A stretch of DNA of 64,000 bases, taken from positions 1,020,001-1,084,000 of the forward strand of contig NC_083534.1 of assembly GCF_032362555.1 (NCBI RefSeq), in the 5' to 3' direction. The translations under genes were made by a program, and so were the position numbers. This document shows, in pieces, positions 41,706-52,788 of this stretch. A model generated the notes under the pieces. It was not told the origin of the DNA, made no database searches, and saw only the letters and a program-made list of their open reading frames with translations. Numbering within the stretch: the stretch's first letter is position 1; each line of letters starts with the position of its first letter. The stretch is from Amyelois transitella. Taxonomy: Eukaryota > Arthropoda > Insecta > Lepidoptera > Pyralidae.

Positions 41706-44692
41706 GTCCGCCATTTTGTAAACGCGCGCTGTCACATTTCCCGCCATGTCGTCGTTTTGCCGCGTATCTCTGCTGCTAGTGGTGTCATTGCTATATTTGG
41801 ACTCGTGTTATACAGCCACTGTGAGTATATTTAATCACTAGCTGTGCCCGCAACTTCTTCCGCGTGGAATAGTTATTTTGAGCATCATTCAAGCCCTGAA
41901 GGATGAATAATATTCCCCGCTTTTTTTTTCACATTTTCCATTATTTCTTTGTTCCTTATATTATTTCTTTGTTCCTTATAGTTGCAGCGTGATGTTATAT
42001 AGCCTAAAGCCTTCCTCGATAAATGGTCTATTAACGCAAAAATAATTTTTCATTCGAATCAGTAGTTCCTGAGATTAGCGCATTCAAACAAACAAACTCA
42101 TTAGCTTCATAATATTAGTACAGATTTAGTTTTTTAAAAATAAGCTAAAATTAAATAATACCCATCTACATACTAGTTCGCCGCGAATTTTGATACCTAC
42201 CTACATAAAATATTCACGTCTATTTGCCTTGCAGGGTAGATACAGCCAACAGTCTTGAATAGACTGAAAGACCACATTCAGCTGTATGATTTTTAGGCCT
42301 AGATTTTTAAATTTTTTTTTTTCAATAATAAACGGTTAAAAATATCTATTGTCAAATCCTGCATACCTTTAAAATTTTATTAAAAATCAGAGTAGTGGTT
42401 TGATGTTACAAACAAACATACAAAAAAAAAGTCTTAATATGTTTCAGTTACCGAGAAACTATGACCCCAGACTGACAGACGAAATGGTGATGGCCCCGAA
42501 AAAACGACCATTTTGTAATGCGTTTACAGGTAAGCATGTTATTTTATAGAAATTAATTTAAAGTAGGTAATAAGGTTATTTGCCGGTAAAATATATTAAG
42601 ACGAGAAGCGAATATTTCACAAATGTTGGCAAAATAAATGACAGATGTATTATAAAAAAAAACTTGTTTTTTTTTTCTCAGGATGTGGCCGAAAGCGTTC
42701 TCAAGTGCCCGGGATGCCGGCTCAGGAAATAATGAGGCAACGACAGGTGGGATATATTTATATGAAAATATGAATATATATATATAGGTACTTAGTTAGT
42801 TGATGACAGTGTTGTTTGCTTGTTACAATTAGAAAAACAAATTCCAGAACTGTCATTGGATATTAATAATATGTTAGAACAATAGCGGATCAATTGGACT
42901 CTCTTCAAGTCAACCAAAATAAAAAAGGAAAATACTCAATGGCAGCGCACATAAAAACAATTGCAGATGTGTTTTAATAATAAACTATTTTAAATTAATT
43001 GATTAATCTATCTTATTTACCTTGTATAGTCTTGTCTATCTTATTTAAATTCCGTATAATTCAAATAATCATAACAATGTATTCTCTCGTCCACATTTCT
43101 ATTCTACGTTCGGATAATGTAAAGTTGACTTATTCTGCATGCACTGACGCTTTGGAAGCGGCTGTAAACTTAGTTTTAAGTAATTCAAACCAATGTTGTG
43201 AAAATATTGTCAATTAATAATTAATGTTGAAACTTTCCATATTTATGATAAAAAAAAATATTTTAATTTATATTTGAATAGGGAAATTAAAGAACACTTT
43301 TTATGCGGGCAGAACAGCGGTCTTTTAAAAAAAAATATAGATCTATTCCACATATTTTGGCGGGACTTAACACAAGTGGGGTCAAACGGTACTTACAACG
43401 ACGTCGGTCATAACTTTATAGTTTCGGGGTCTTTTCATAGAGTTTTGTCGTAGTTTTGACTAACAACGCGATGTTTTTGTGTTAGATTTATTTAGTTTTT
43501 TTTTTATACAAATGTCGTATTTACGTATTTTCATTAGTATTAGAGCTATCAAAACTAAACAAACGTACTAATACATACATAAAATCCGGGACAAAGGCGT
43601 GATTAAAAAGTTTAAAAAACGTGATGAACAGATTCAAAATCTATTGCGGTTATGAATCATACGTAGACAATAACTTATAAGTTATAAGTAATAATTTAAT
43701 ATCCTTCTTAATCCAACGACTGTTTTGTATTTCGTGCAAGTGTTTAGGTAAAACAAAATAACAATAATCAATTAAACATTTTACACAAAATATAATTAAA
43801 AAAAAATTAATTACTTATGCCTTCATAATTAAAAAGTAAAAAAAAAATAATGTCAAAACAAATAATGAATAATAGTAAATAAACCAATCATTTTTTTAAT
43901 ATAGGTACATACATATGATCACGTCTATATCCCTTGCGAGGTAGATAGAGCAGTCTTAAAAGACTGAGAGGCCACGTTCAGCTGTTTTATCATTAAGTAC
44001 AAACAGTGAAAGGTTGCTAACTCATCGCCTAGAAGAATGAAAAGTTTATAAACCTATCTCTTAGTCGCCATTTACGACATCCATAGAAAAGAGATGAAGT
44101 GGTCCTATTCTTTTTTATTTGTTGTAAATTCTAGTGTATCAGTGCCGAAAACCACACGGCTACTTGTTTGTACTAGTTTGATCGAGTAAAACTTGTACTA
44201 ACGTCAAAAAATCAATCAAATTCGTATTTATCACGTCTATCTCCCTTGCGGGGTAGTTACACCAGTCTTGAATGGCTTACCCTTGTGATGGAATTGAGAT
44301 TCAAATAGTGACAGGTTGCCAGCCCATCGCGTACAAGAAGAATATCAAGTATTTTAGCCTTTCCCCTTGTCGGCTTTTACGACATCTGTGTAAACTTTAA
44401 CGACATCCATGTCACCTTTTACGACATCAATGTCGCCTTTTACGGCATTCATGGTATTATTGAATGGACCTATTCTTAAGCGCCGGGAACCACACGGCAC
44501 ACAAAAAATAATTTCATTATAATTTATTACATTTTTCAGTTTGTGGATGACGATTCCCTCGGCTCGATATTGGACTCGGATAACGCTATAGAAGACTTAT
44601 CAAGGCAGATTCTATCGGAAGCTAAGCTATGGGAAGCTATACAAGAGGCCAGCGCTGAACTGGCCAGGCGGAAACAGAAGGAATATCAATAA
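41706..44692 (+). CDS. Ccap: Crustacean cardioactive peptide precursor, 4 coding exons (coding from 41746)
   Basis: Neuropeptide hormone precursor; CCAP drives heart rate and ecdysis behaviour in insects. Exons 41746-41820, 42448-42529, 42682-42746 and 44540-44692 join in phase to 124 residues. A hydrophobic signal peptide covers residues 1 to about 22 (VSLLLVVSLLYL). The mature peptide PFCNAFTGC (46-54) lies between KKR and GRKR, so it is cleaved, amidated and disulfide-bonded (Cys48-Cys54). A C-terminal acidic/amphipathic peptide (QILSEAKLWEAIQEASAELA) follows. An acceptor TTGTTCTAG at 41697-41705 suggests an upstream untranslated exon. Length and cleavage layout fit known moth CCAP precursors (about 125 residues). 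Confidence 0.96.
41746..41820 (+). CDS. Ccap: Ccap exon 1, signal peptide
   Basis: MSSFCRVSLLLVVSLLYLDS then CYTAT; CCGCCATG start context, donor GTGAGT, phase 0. Confidence 0.92.
41838..42124 (-). mobile_element. Hel-A in Ccap intron 1
   Basis: CTAGCTGTGCCCGCAACTTC to AATATTAGTACAGA, 17 bp after the exon 1 donor. A short internal tandem duplication (ATTATTTCTTTGTTCCTTAT) lengthens it. Confidence 0.85.
42202..42285 (-). repeat. G element 3' fragment
   Basis: TATTCACGTCTATTTGCC to CACATTCAGCTGTATG, in Ccap intron 1. Confidence 0.65.
42448..42529 (+). CDS. Ccap: Ccap exon 2, most of the mature peptide
   Basis: LPRNYDPRLTDEMVMAPKKR then PFCNAFT; GTTTCAG acceptor, GTAAGC donor. The mature nonapeptide is interrupted by the intron after Thr. 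Confidence 0.97.
42682..42746 (+). CDS. Ccap: Ccap exon 3, GC-GRKR cleavage site
   Basis: Completes ..TGC and encodes GRKRSQVPGMPAQEIMRQRQ; CTCAG acceptor, GTGGGA donor. Confidence 0.96.
43076..43222 (+). repeat. F element with internal deletion
   Basis: AATGTATTCTCTCGTCCAC (the same 5' end as the 55583 copy), then CACTGACGCTTTGGAAGCGG and TTAGTTTTAAGTAATTC. About 50 bp of the middle are missing. Confidence 0.75.
43223..43904. other. Ccap intron 3, unassigned part
   Basis: AT-rich; a patch at 43360-43480 (GGGACTTAACACAAGTGGGG) is of unknown origin. No frame. Confidence 0.45.
43905..44161 (-). repeat. G element, near full length
   Basis: GATCACGTCTATATCCC to GAAAACCACACGGC. Confidence 0.8.
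44228..44501 (-). repeat. G element with internal 24-bp tandem expansion
   Basis: GGGAACCACACGGCAC head at the right; CTTTTACGACATCNATGTC is repeated about four times at 44367-44450. Confidence 0.85.
44540..44692 (+). CDS. Ccap: Ccap exon 4, C-terminal peptide and stop
   Basis: FVDDDSLGSILDSDNAIEDL to RRKQKEYQ and TAA. AATAAA overlaps the stop codon (44688-44693); another AATAAA is at 45838. Confidence 0.95.
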   Translation, partial: FVDDDSLGSILDSDNAIEDLSRQILSEAKLWEAIQEASAELARRKQKEYQ

Positions 44693-46271
44693 AAAAAAAG
44701 ATGAGATTATGCTGGTGTTGTCATCGTGAAAAACTAAATTCAGATAAACTTCCTTTAAATGCGTATTTTTTTCAGTTTCTGAATCTATTAGGACGACTTT
44801 ATTTAGCTTAGGAATTTTGTCAAACGGAATACGCTCTCAAATTAGGTATTTTTTTTATAATCTCGTAGGGTTTTTTGTAGAGAAAGCACTAAGTTATTAT
44901 AAAAAATTACTTTTTAACACAATATAATAAGACATCTCTTTTATTCTAATACATAAAACATTTTTAGAGCAAAATGCTTACGTAAAGTTTGTAAAACTCT
45001 AACTAAATTGTATATTTTCGTTGTATTTCTGCCCCAAAAAAAAAAGAATCAACATGGAAAATCAAAAAGACAACACTAGCAAAAAGTTTATAAACAACGA
45101 CTGGCTGGTATTATGTAAAAAAGCCGTAGCGTTTTTAAAAAAATGATGTAACGTTTCTTTGGATGTGCAAAATATATTTCTTTGCCATTGAAAAAATTTG
45201 CGCGTCCGAATACTCTATAGAAGTATATTTATAAAGTGAAACGCGTCCAAATTCTAAATTTAAACTTTTATAAATGAGGAATGAAATTATTTTTTAATAA
45301 AAACTTTCAAACTTTTTTTTTAATATTGTATCAAGCAAGGTTATTTTAAAATACACCTATGTTAAAACTACTTATTTATAACTAGTTTTAATTTATTAGT
45401 TAAGACCTAGGAGGTGACATGTATAGTTAGTTTGTATTATTAAATAGATTGTAAACAATTGTGGATAATTTTCGCTACGTAAAAGTCTTATTCATTATAC
45501 TCACTGAAGACTTTTTGAGAATGTACAAGTCTGTCAAATTAGAATTTTAAAAAAATCATGTTCAACTACAATGTTTTTAGGAATACGTGAATGGTTTATT
45601 CCCCTTTCTTTTTCCTGACACTCCAAATATATATGAATTAATAACTTACCAAATACTTATGTTTAAATTTATTTGATCTACGCGGTTGTAAATCTGAGAT
45701 TTTTTTTTAATTCTTTATCTGTGGTGGAAAATAGCGCCTAGCGTTGTGAACATTTTAAAGGCGAAGACTCCATGTAAACCAATTTTAAAATCTCTCTAGT
45801 CGTTAGTATTTAAGTGAAATATAAATGTGTTATTATTAATAAAACGAGGTCATCTGGATTCTGATTTTTATTATCTAATTATATCACAATATTACATAGA
45901 TTTCTTACGTCATAACATCCAGCCCATGTTGACGTACTTTTTTTTACAAATAAGTTATCATTTCGTGAAATCTAGTTGCCTATTTTTTATATAATTACAG
46001 GTAAGTATGAATGAAAGAAATTTCTAACAATGAAAAATTACGAACGTATTTTAAAATTACAAGAATAATTAAAAAAAAAAATTGTTTCGATTAAAAAAAA
46101 TAACGAATTCGTAAGTACAGAAAAACAACACATCTTGTTCTGTGGTTTCTAAAAAGAATTCATATTACAAATGAATAATTGGTATATTTTTAAACTAGAA
46201 TTAACATTCTGACTTATTCAGACGATGTTCTGAGTATTGCAGCCTTAGTAAGTCTCTGATTAAAAAAAAAA
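44693..46271. other. Space between convergent Ccap and Trissin
   Basis: 1.58 kb with no member of the common repeat families, unusual in this window; presumably holds both 3' UTRs. AATAAA on the plus strand at 45838-45843 is the clearest signal. Confidence 0.5.
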
Positions 46272-46433
46272 TTAAATATCATAGACAACTTGCACTCTGT
46301 CGTCGTCAGAAAGAGGTTTATATTCGTTTGATACAAAACCTCCCCATGATTCCGGAATATTTTCAACGATATAGAAGGGCAGCTTGTTCTTTTGCGAATT
46401 ATCAGGTTTTTCTGGCATGTTGGGTGTCCACAA
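46272..46433 (-). CDS. Trissin: Trissin exon 3, C-terminal peptide and stop
   Basis: LWTPNMPEKPDNSQKNKLPF to VQVVYDI and TAA; TTTTCAG acceptor. Confidence 0.93.
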   Translation of the reverse strand: MWTPNMPEKPDNSQKNKLPFYIVENIPESWGGFVSNEYKPLSDDDRVQVVYDI

Positions 46434-47819
46434 CTGAAAATAAAAATATAATACACTAGATAATGGAATTTGTTACAGTACCTACTAACTTTTGCGTAGT
46501 ATATCCACTAACTATTGCATAGTTTCAATAGTAAAAATAACATTTAAGTATTTTAATTTTGTTAATTTTAAAATTTTTTAAGTTTATTATTTATCATTAC
46601 TAAATATATATTTTTTAATTTACCTATTCCATGTAAAGACAAAATAGTTCTTTTTTTTAAATTATAATGTAATGACAAACGCTGTGACCATAATACCTTC
46701 ATAGTGTCAGGCCCCCGTTTCTTCCGGAGGTAATTGAAGCAGCAGGACCTGAAGTGCCTGGTGCCGCACGCTGAGGTGCACTCACTCCCGCAGGAGTCAC
46801 AGGACAGACTGGCAGCCCACAGGGTGCTGCCTGGAAGACAGTTGTTTTTTTTTTCGGGATGACATTTTGGCGTTTAAGGTGAAACGTCACAAATTCAAAT
46901 TCAACAATTTTATTCATTATTATAGGATTCTTTATATCGCTTCATAATTGTCAAAACGTATGGTTTAACAACATTGGTTGACGTCAAATAAATTACTTAA
47001 AACTAAGTTTACTGCCGCTTCCAAGGCGTCAGTGCAGAAGAAGCGGTAACTGGTAAGAGACAGGTAAGAGAGATGAGAGATAATTTAAAGATACATAAAT
47101 AAATAATAAATATGTAAATGTATACGGGACAAATGACACTGATTGTGTTAGCCTCGAAGTGAGTTCGAGACTTGTGTTACGAGATAACTAACTCAACGAT
47201 ACTATATTTTATAATAAATACTTATAAAGATAAACGTCCAAGACCCAGGACAAACAGAAAAAGTTCTTTTCTCATCATGCCCTGGCCGGGATTCGAACCC
47301 GGGACCTCCAGTGTCACAGACAAGCGTACTACTGCTGCGCCACAGAGGCCGTCACAAGATAGAATGACTACAACCTTTGTTAGGACTAGCTTTACACATT
47401 TTAAGAGGTCGTGAGTTTAGCAATAGACACGAGACCGAGCAAGTAGCCGCCTGATGATAGCGAGCTACTTTACTTGGTGAGCGCTGAAGTAGTCCAAAAG
47501 CGAAGGACCGGGCGCGTGCGCGCTTATACATATAAGACTACATACATTCATATGGTCACGTCTATATCCCTTGTGGGCTAGACAGAGCCAACAGTCTTGA
47601 AAAGACTGATGGGCCACGCTCAGCTTTTTGGCTTAATGATAGAATTGAGATTCAAATAGTGATAGGTTGCTAGCCCATCGCCTAAAAAAGAATTTCAAGT
47701 TTGTAAGCCTATCCCTTAGTCGCCTTTTACGACATCCATGGGAAAGAGATGGAGTGGTCCTATTCTTTTTTGGATTGGTGCCGGGAACCACACGGCACGG
47801 CACGGCGCGGCACGGTATA

Positions 47820-47857
<38 letters not shown>

Positions 47858-49492
47858 GGGGGTCCATGAAATACAAATAAATATATATAAATACATAAAT
47901 ATATATACTGATATACATATACATAAATACATATACTGATAGTACCTGTTTACTTATACATCATACTATCTTATAATATCAAAACATATACCTACATTAT
48001 TTATAAAAGCACCTATTAAGTAAAAAAATATTACATATGTTTATAAAATTGTGTAGATAAGTTGTAGGATACAAGAAATCAATATCAGGTAAGTAGGGGG
48101 TCTACCCAACACGGAAAAACATTTCAAAGGGACACAATAAAGTTTGGGGAACTCTGGTCTACTGCCTGAATTGTCTTTAAAGATAATCCATCATATTATA
48201 CATACATACATACATATGGTCACGTCTATATCCCTTGCGGGGTAGACAGAGCCAACAGTCTTGAAGAGACTGGCCGGGAACCACACGGCACATCATCATC
48301 CATCATATTATTGAACAAATAAATTAAAAATAGTCTATTCACTAAATTACACATAAATTCATTCAAATCTACACAACGATCAAACAATTCTACGAAAACT
48401 TGCAATCCAGAAAATATTCTCCTTCAATAAAATTCTTCCTCTTTATTGCAAGTCTAATGCATCAGTACGAGTATAAATAGGTTGTTAGCTAACAATATCT
48501 TTCAACGATCACCTTGATAGGTATATTTCGTGATTTATGTTGTGTTAATATACTAACACAGTCAATGCATATACCCACATCTAATATAACATATATAACA
48601 ACATACATACAGGGTCGAAAAGACTGAAAGGCCACGTTCCATAGTGACTTGCCCACCACACTTAGTCGCCTTTTACGACATCCATGGGAAAGATATGGAG
48701 TGATTCTATTCTTAAATGCCGGAAACTACACGGCATACTAGCTGTGCCCGCGACTTCATCCGCGTGGAATAGTTATTTTGGGCATCATTGAAGCTCTCAA
48801 GAATCAATAATTGCCACCGTTTTTTTTTCACATTTTCCATTATTTCTTAGCTCCTTATAGTTGCAGCGTGATGTTATATAGACTTAAGCCCTTCCACGAT
48901 AAATGGTCTATTCAACGTAAAAAGAATTTTTCAATTCGAACCAGAAGTTCCTGAAATTAGCGCGTTCAAACAAACAAACAAACTCTTCAGCTTTATAATA
49001 TTAGTATAGATAATATCCTATTATACATCTAATTAACTAAACATCTAAGTTACGAATATTTCTCTACAGACAGTCTTTCTGACCTTGGTCATAGTCCGAG
49101 GATGCTGTAGCCTCTTTTTTGTGTCTCCGTGAATCGGCCTGAGACCATGCGGCTGAATTTTAAAATATTTAAAAAATATTTTAATTCCATAATTTTACTT
49201 TCTCTTTTTCAGTCAAATAATTCGCTGATGAAAGCGGATTGCGTAGCTAGTGGCTGATTTTTTTTTATTGAAAGATAATTTAGTAAACTTGTTTAATAAA
49301 AAGTCTGTTTAGATTATCAAAAATTGATAAAACATTAACATGGTTATGGAGTAGGTATTTGATAAACATAATATGCAAGTAACTAAATAAATAATATAAG
49401 ATTTGACGGTAATTTCCTTCTTTTAAAATAAAATACGATTTAATATACTTACCAATAAGCATCAGAGATACTATTGCCGTTATTTTAAACAT
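46272..49492 (-). CDS. Trissin: Trissin neuropeptide precursor, 3 exons
   Basis: Secreted insect neuropeptide with three disulfides acting on a dedicated G-protein-coupled receptor. Exons 49453-49492, 46697-46830 and 46272-46433 join in phase to 111 residues. Signal peptide MFKITAIVSLMLIGSTLWAA. The core has six Cys (residues 24, 27, 31, 35, 43, 44) in LSCDSCGSECTSACGTRHFR then SCCFNYLRKKR, the trissin pattern ending in dibasic cleavage residues. The C-terminal peptide ends SDDDRVQVVYDI. A TATA box lies about 90 bp upstream of the ATG. Convergent with Ccap. Confidence 0.95.
46697..46830 (-). CDS. Trissin: Trissin exon 2, six-cysteine core
   Basis: STLWAASLSCDSCGSECTSA to KKRGPDTMK; CTTCCAG acceptor, GTATTA donor. 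Confidence 0.96.
46941..47051 (-). repeat. F element 3' half
   Basis: AACATTGGTTGACGTCAAAT, ACTGCCGCTTCCAAGGCG and GCAGAAGAAGCGG. Confidence 0.72.
47116..47354 (-). repeat. tSINE, full length
   Basis: ACGGGACAAATGACACTG tail, CGGGATTCGAACCCGGG B-box region, GCGCCACAGAGGCC head. Confidence 0.9.
47355..47540. other. Unassigned, partly GC-rich
   Basis: AAGCGAAGGACCGGGCGCG near 47500 stands out in base composition; no family match. Confidence 0.4.
47541..47945 (-). repeat. G element with amplified head, then (AT)n/(ATAC)n tracts
   Basis: Complete G copy to 47800; its terminal CACGGCACGGCACGGCGC is a repeated GGCAC motif, followed by (TA)n at 47825-47852 and ATAAATACATA repeats. Confidence 0.8.
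48199..48291 (-). repeat. G element with 160-bp internal deletion
   Basis: TTGAAGAGACTG is joined directly to GCCGGGAACCACACGGCAC. Confidence 0.82.
48601..48737 (-). repeat. G element with internal deletions
   Basis: (CATA)n, AAAGACTGAAAGGCCACG, then ATAGTGACTTGCCC and CTACACGGCA. Confidence 0.7.
48738..49010 (-). mobile_element. Hel-A, complete, abutting a G head
   Basis: CTAGCTGTGCCCGCGACTTC to AATATTAGTATAGA. Confidence 0.85.
49453..49492 (-). CDS. Trissin: Trissin exon 1, signal peptide start
   Basis: MFKITAIVSLMLI, donor GTAAGT, leaves in phase 1; the following intron is 2.6 kb and full of repeats. Confidence 0.9.
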
Positions 49493-49578
49493 TTTGAAGA
49501 AAAAAAAATAACTTTTGTCTATGCCTACTTTGCTGGATCACAGCTGATCTTGGAATGGGATGTATCAATTTTTCCCGC

Positions 49579-49588
49579 CTTTTTATAT
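49579..49588 (-). promoter_or_regulatory. TATA box of Trissin
   Basis: TATAAAAAGGCGGG on the minus strand, 87-96 bp upstream of the ATG. Start of transcription is expected about 25-30 bp downstream, near 49550. Confidence 0.55.
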
Positions 49589-49589
49589 C

Positions 49590-50458
49590 AAGTGAAGTTT
49601 GCCTACTTTCTTGCGTAGGCCGCGACACGACGCTAGTAAAATGAATCTTTTTTATTTTTGAAGTTTGAAGATCCGTAAAATATATATTTTTGTAACTTCT
49701 TATAGCAATTAAACGTGAAATAAATAAGTAAGAAAGTACCTGTCAATTAAAATGTCATGACAATAAAAGAATATGTGTAGTTTTTTTTTTATTAATACTG
49801 ATTATAGAAAAAAACATACTCAAGATACATATTTCCCTGGCGTTAATTTTTAATTATTGACGACCTCAAGTAAGTTTAAGTCTTTTAGAATGCACTTTTT
49901 TATAAGTATCTGAGACAAAATGTCCGAAATCAAGAATCCAATGGCTATTTCAAGACTATTTTTTTATAAAACTCCGATAAGAACTTATTACTTCCCGTAA
50001 TTATTACCACCCGTAATTTGGTTGGGGCATTTATTTATTTCAAACTTTATTGCACAAAGTAAAATGTACAAAAAGTGTAATTATATTATATGGCATTCTA
50101 AAAAAGGCATTGATGGAACTTAAGAAGTACATAGCAGACAGACATACAAACAAAACACATAAGTTTATTTCGAATTCCGAACCTACATTTTTGAAGTTGA
50201 TTAATTCAAAACGGTCCAACATCGCTGCAATAAGTACTAAAAAATATCTTTAAAAAAAATTTGTCTCAGTGTGTAAACGCCCTTATTTTTATTTTTTAAT
50301 TTAACCAACTCTAAATCGATTAAAGTTTTCTTATAAAAATGTTAAAATCGCCCTCAGATTGCGTGCGTAGCCTCTTAATTGGTAATTCAGGTGTCAATAT
50401 TATAAACAAGTTGTAAATATTTACTCAATCGCTCCTTCTTCCTCCTGGCTCTGTTCTG
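49590..50458. other. Upstream of Trissin, nothing else recognised
   Basis: AT-rich with short frames only. Putative Trissin regulatory DNA. Confidence 0.4.
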
Positions 50459-50522
50459 CTCCTGTTGGCTCTGTCTACACCACAAGGGATATAGACGTGA
50501 CCATATGTGTGTGTGTGTGTAT
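50459..50522 (+). repeat. G element tail with (GT)n
   Basis: GGCTCTGTCTACACCACAAG and GACGTGACCATATGTGTG. Confidence 0.7.
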
Positions 50523-50596
50523 AGATTCGTAATTGTGTCATCGGTCTCTAGTGGTCTTGAGTTAGATTCTTAGCCAATTATAAAACCGAGTGGAAG

Positions 50597-50672
50597 TCTT
50601 CGTGGCAAGTGGAAAGTTGTAGTCTCTGCCTCCCCCTCCTGGAAAGAGGCGTGATTTTATGTATGTATGTAT
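50597..50672 (+). repeat. R element tail
   Basis: TCGTGGCAAGTGGAAAGTTG and GAGGCGTGATTTTATGTATG. Confidence 0.72.
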
Positions 50673-50739
50673 AAAATCGACTATAAGTAATCCGGAAGCG
50701 GTTTCCGAAAAAAAATTAATCCAAGCACTAAGGTAACTT

Positions 50740-50956
50740 CTGTAACTCTTTCCGTGGTCGTAAGAGACGACTAAGCGATTTTTTTTTAAACTCATTCTAA
50801 ACTGTGGGCTGATAACATTGAGGGTAGCAACCTGTTACTATTTAAATCTCAATTCCATCATTCGGCCATACTGCTCAACGTGGCCTTTTTGTTTTATCGA
50901 TACTGCTGGCTCTGTCCACCCCGTAAGGGATAAAGACGTCATTATAAGTATGTATG
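50740..50956 (+). repeat. G element, diverged
   Basis: CGTAAGAGACGACTAAGCG to AAAGACGTCATTATAAGTATG. Confidence 0.65.
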
Positions 50957-51072
50957 ATGTATTATAAACATCTGAAACACGATACAATAAAACAAATGTC
51001 ATGTTTTCACGCTTTCTAGTTATTTGCATTCACTCAAACATCTTCAAGTCTTGAGTATAAAAGTATGTTATA

Positions 51073-51339
51073 CTAGCTGTGCCCGCGACTTTGTCCGCGT
51101 GGAATAGTTATATTGGGCATCATTGAAGCCCTCAAGGATGAATAATTTCCCCGATTTTTTTTTTCACATTTTCCATTATTTCTTCGCTCCTCATAGTTGC
51201 AGCGTGATGCTATATAGCCTAAAGCCTACCTCGATAGATGGTTTAATTTGGTGGTAGAAATTTTCAATTCGAACCAGTAGTTCCTGAGATTAGCGCGTTC
51301 AAACAAACAAACTCTTCAGCTTTATAATATTAGTATAGA
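51073..51339 (-). mobile_element. Hel-A, complete
   Basis: CTAGCTGTGCCCGCGACTTT to AATATTAGTATAGA. Confidence 0.85.
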
Positions 51340-51451
51340 TTTCTTACTAGCTTTCGACCGCAGATTTAACCACGCTCGACTTAAATTCCTGATGTTTCCG
51401 TTCAAATAAAGATTTCTCGGAAAATGTATATTGTTAATTGTATGTTGTTCT

Positions 51452-51514
51452 TTCTGTTGGCTCTGTCTACCCCGCAAGGGTTATAGACGTGACTATATGT
51501 GTGTGTGTGTGTGT
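51452..51514 (+). repeat. G element tail with (GT)n
   Basis: GGCTCTGTCTACCCCGCAAG and GACGTGACTATATGTGTG. Confidence 0.72.
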
Positions 51515-51521
51515 TGTTTAA

Positions 51522-51739
51522 TGCGTACTTAAAACTAAGCTTATTGCCGCTTCCAAAGCGACGGTGCAGAAGAAACGGTAACAAACTGCACTGCAGCATT
51601 CATTCAGAAACGTCAACTTCAGCGACTGGTTGCTAGCCTATCGCCTATAAGAAGAATCTCAAGTTATAAGCCTATCTCTGACATCCGTGGAAAAGAGAGG
51701 GAGTGGTTACATTCTAAAGTGCTAGGAACCACACGGCTA
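51522..51739 (-). repeat. F fragment followed by G fragment
   Basis: 51522-51620 F (ACTGCACTGCAGCATTCATT); 51621-51739 G (GGTTGCTAGCCTATCGCC to GGAACCACACGGC). Confidence 0.65.
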
Positions 51740-51781
51740 TTTGTTCCTAGCACTGGCATTAGGTACCACATTACCCCAGCA

Positions 51782-52100
51782 CATACATAAAATCACGCCT
51801 CTTTCCCGGAGGGGTAGGTAGAGACTACGTCTTTCCACTTGCCACGATCTCTACATACTTTCTTCGCTTCATCCACATTCATAACTCTCTTCATGCAAGC
51901 TCGGCGGTTTCGGGTACTCTTGACCTGATCCTTTGCCAGGACGTCCTTAATTCGATCAAGATACGTTCGTCTAGGCCTTCCCACTCCAGCTACACGCATG
52001 TATTTACCAACCTTCCGATTAAGTCGCCGCATAATTTCTTGACTCCCTACAAAATCTCTCAAGTTTCTCTTTAGTTCTTAAGGGCAGTAGGTACTATATG
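51782..52100 (-). mobile_element. R element: RTE-like LINE 3' end
   Basis: Minus-strand frame 52062-51793 reads AGVGRPRRTYLDRIKDVLAK and [20 protein letters not shown] to YPSGKEA and stop, preceded by an unrelated-looking start (frameshifted or divergent). (CATA)n tail at the left. Confidence 0.78.
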
Positions 52101-52137
52101 ATTTTTTTTGTTGTAGTTTATTAATTAAGTGCCCGGG

Positions 52138-52395
52138 TGCCGTGTGGTTCCCGGCACCAATAAAAAAAAGAATAGGACCACTCCATCTCGTTCCCATGGA
52201 TGTCGTAAAAGGCGACCAAGGGATAGGCTTATAAACTTGGAATTCTTTTTTGTAGGCGATGGGCTAGCGACCTGTCACTATTTTGAATCTGAATTCTACC
52301 ATTAAGCCAAACATCCGAACGTGGCCTATCGGTCTTTTCAAGACTGCAGGCTCTGTCTACCCCGCGGGAGATCTGGACGTGATTATATGTAATGT
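52138..52395 (+). repeat. G element, full length
   Basis: GTGCCGTGTGGTTCCCGGC to CTGGACGTGATTATATG. Confidence 0.88.
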
Positions 52396-52402
52396 TATTT
52401 AT

Positions 52403-52537
52403 GGATAGGCTTATATACTTGGGATTCCTCCTTTAAGCGATGGTCTGCCTATCCCTTACGCGCCTTTTACGACATTTATGGGAAAGATATTGAGTGGTCA
52501 TGTTCTTTTTTCATTAGTGCCGGCAACCACACGGCAC
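52403..52537. repeat. Inverted pair of G fragments
   Basis: 52403-52446 plus (GGATAGGCTTATATACTTGG), then 52447-52537 minus ending GGCAACCACACGGCAC. Confidence 0.65.
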
Positions 52538-52788
52538 ACCATTAACAACAATTAGGATAAAAATGAAAAATAAAAATACACTGCATATTACCCTTTTATT
52601 TCACTTCATGATATGAACATTTTTTTTTTTCATAAAATTTCAAATTTCATAATAAAACACAATTTAGATACTAATACATACATAGGTACATTTGATTTGT
52701 AAATCTTAATTCCTAATGCTGACTGGAAGAGATCCTACTTAGGCATAAACTCGCCTTCATATATACCTAAGGTACCTACTAGTTTTGA

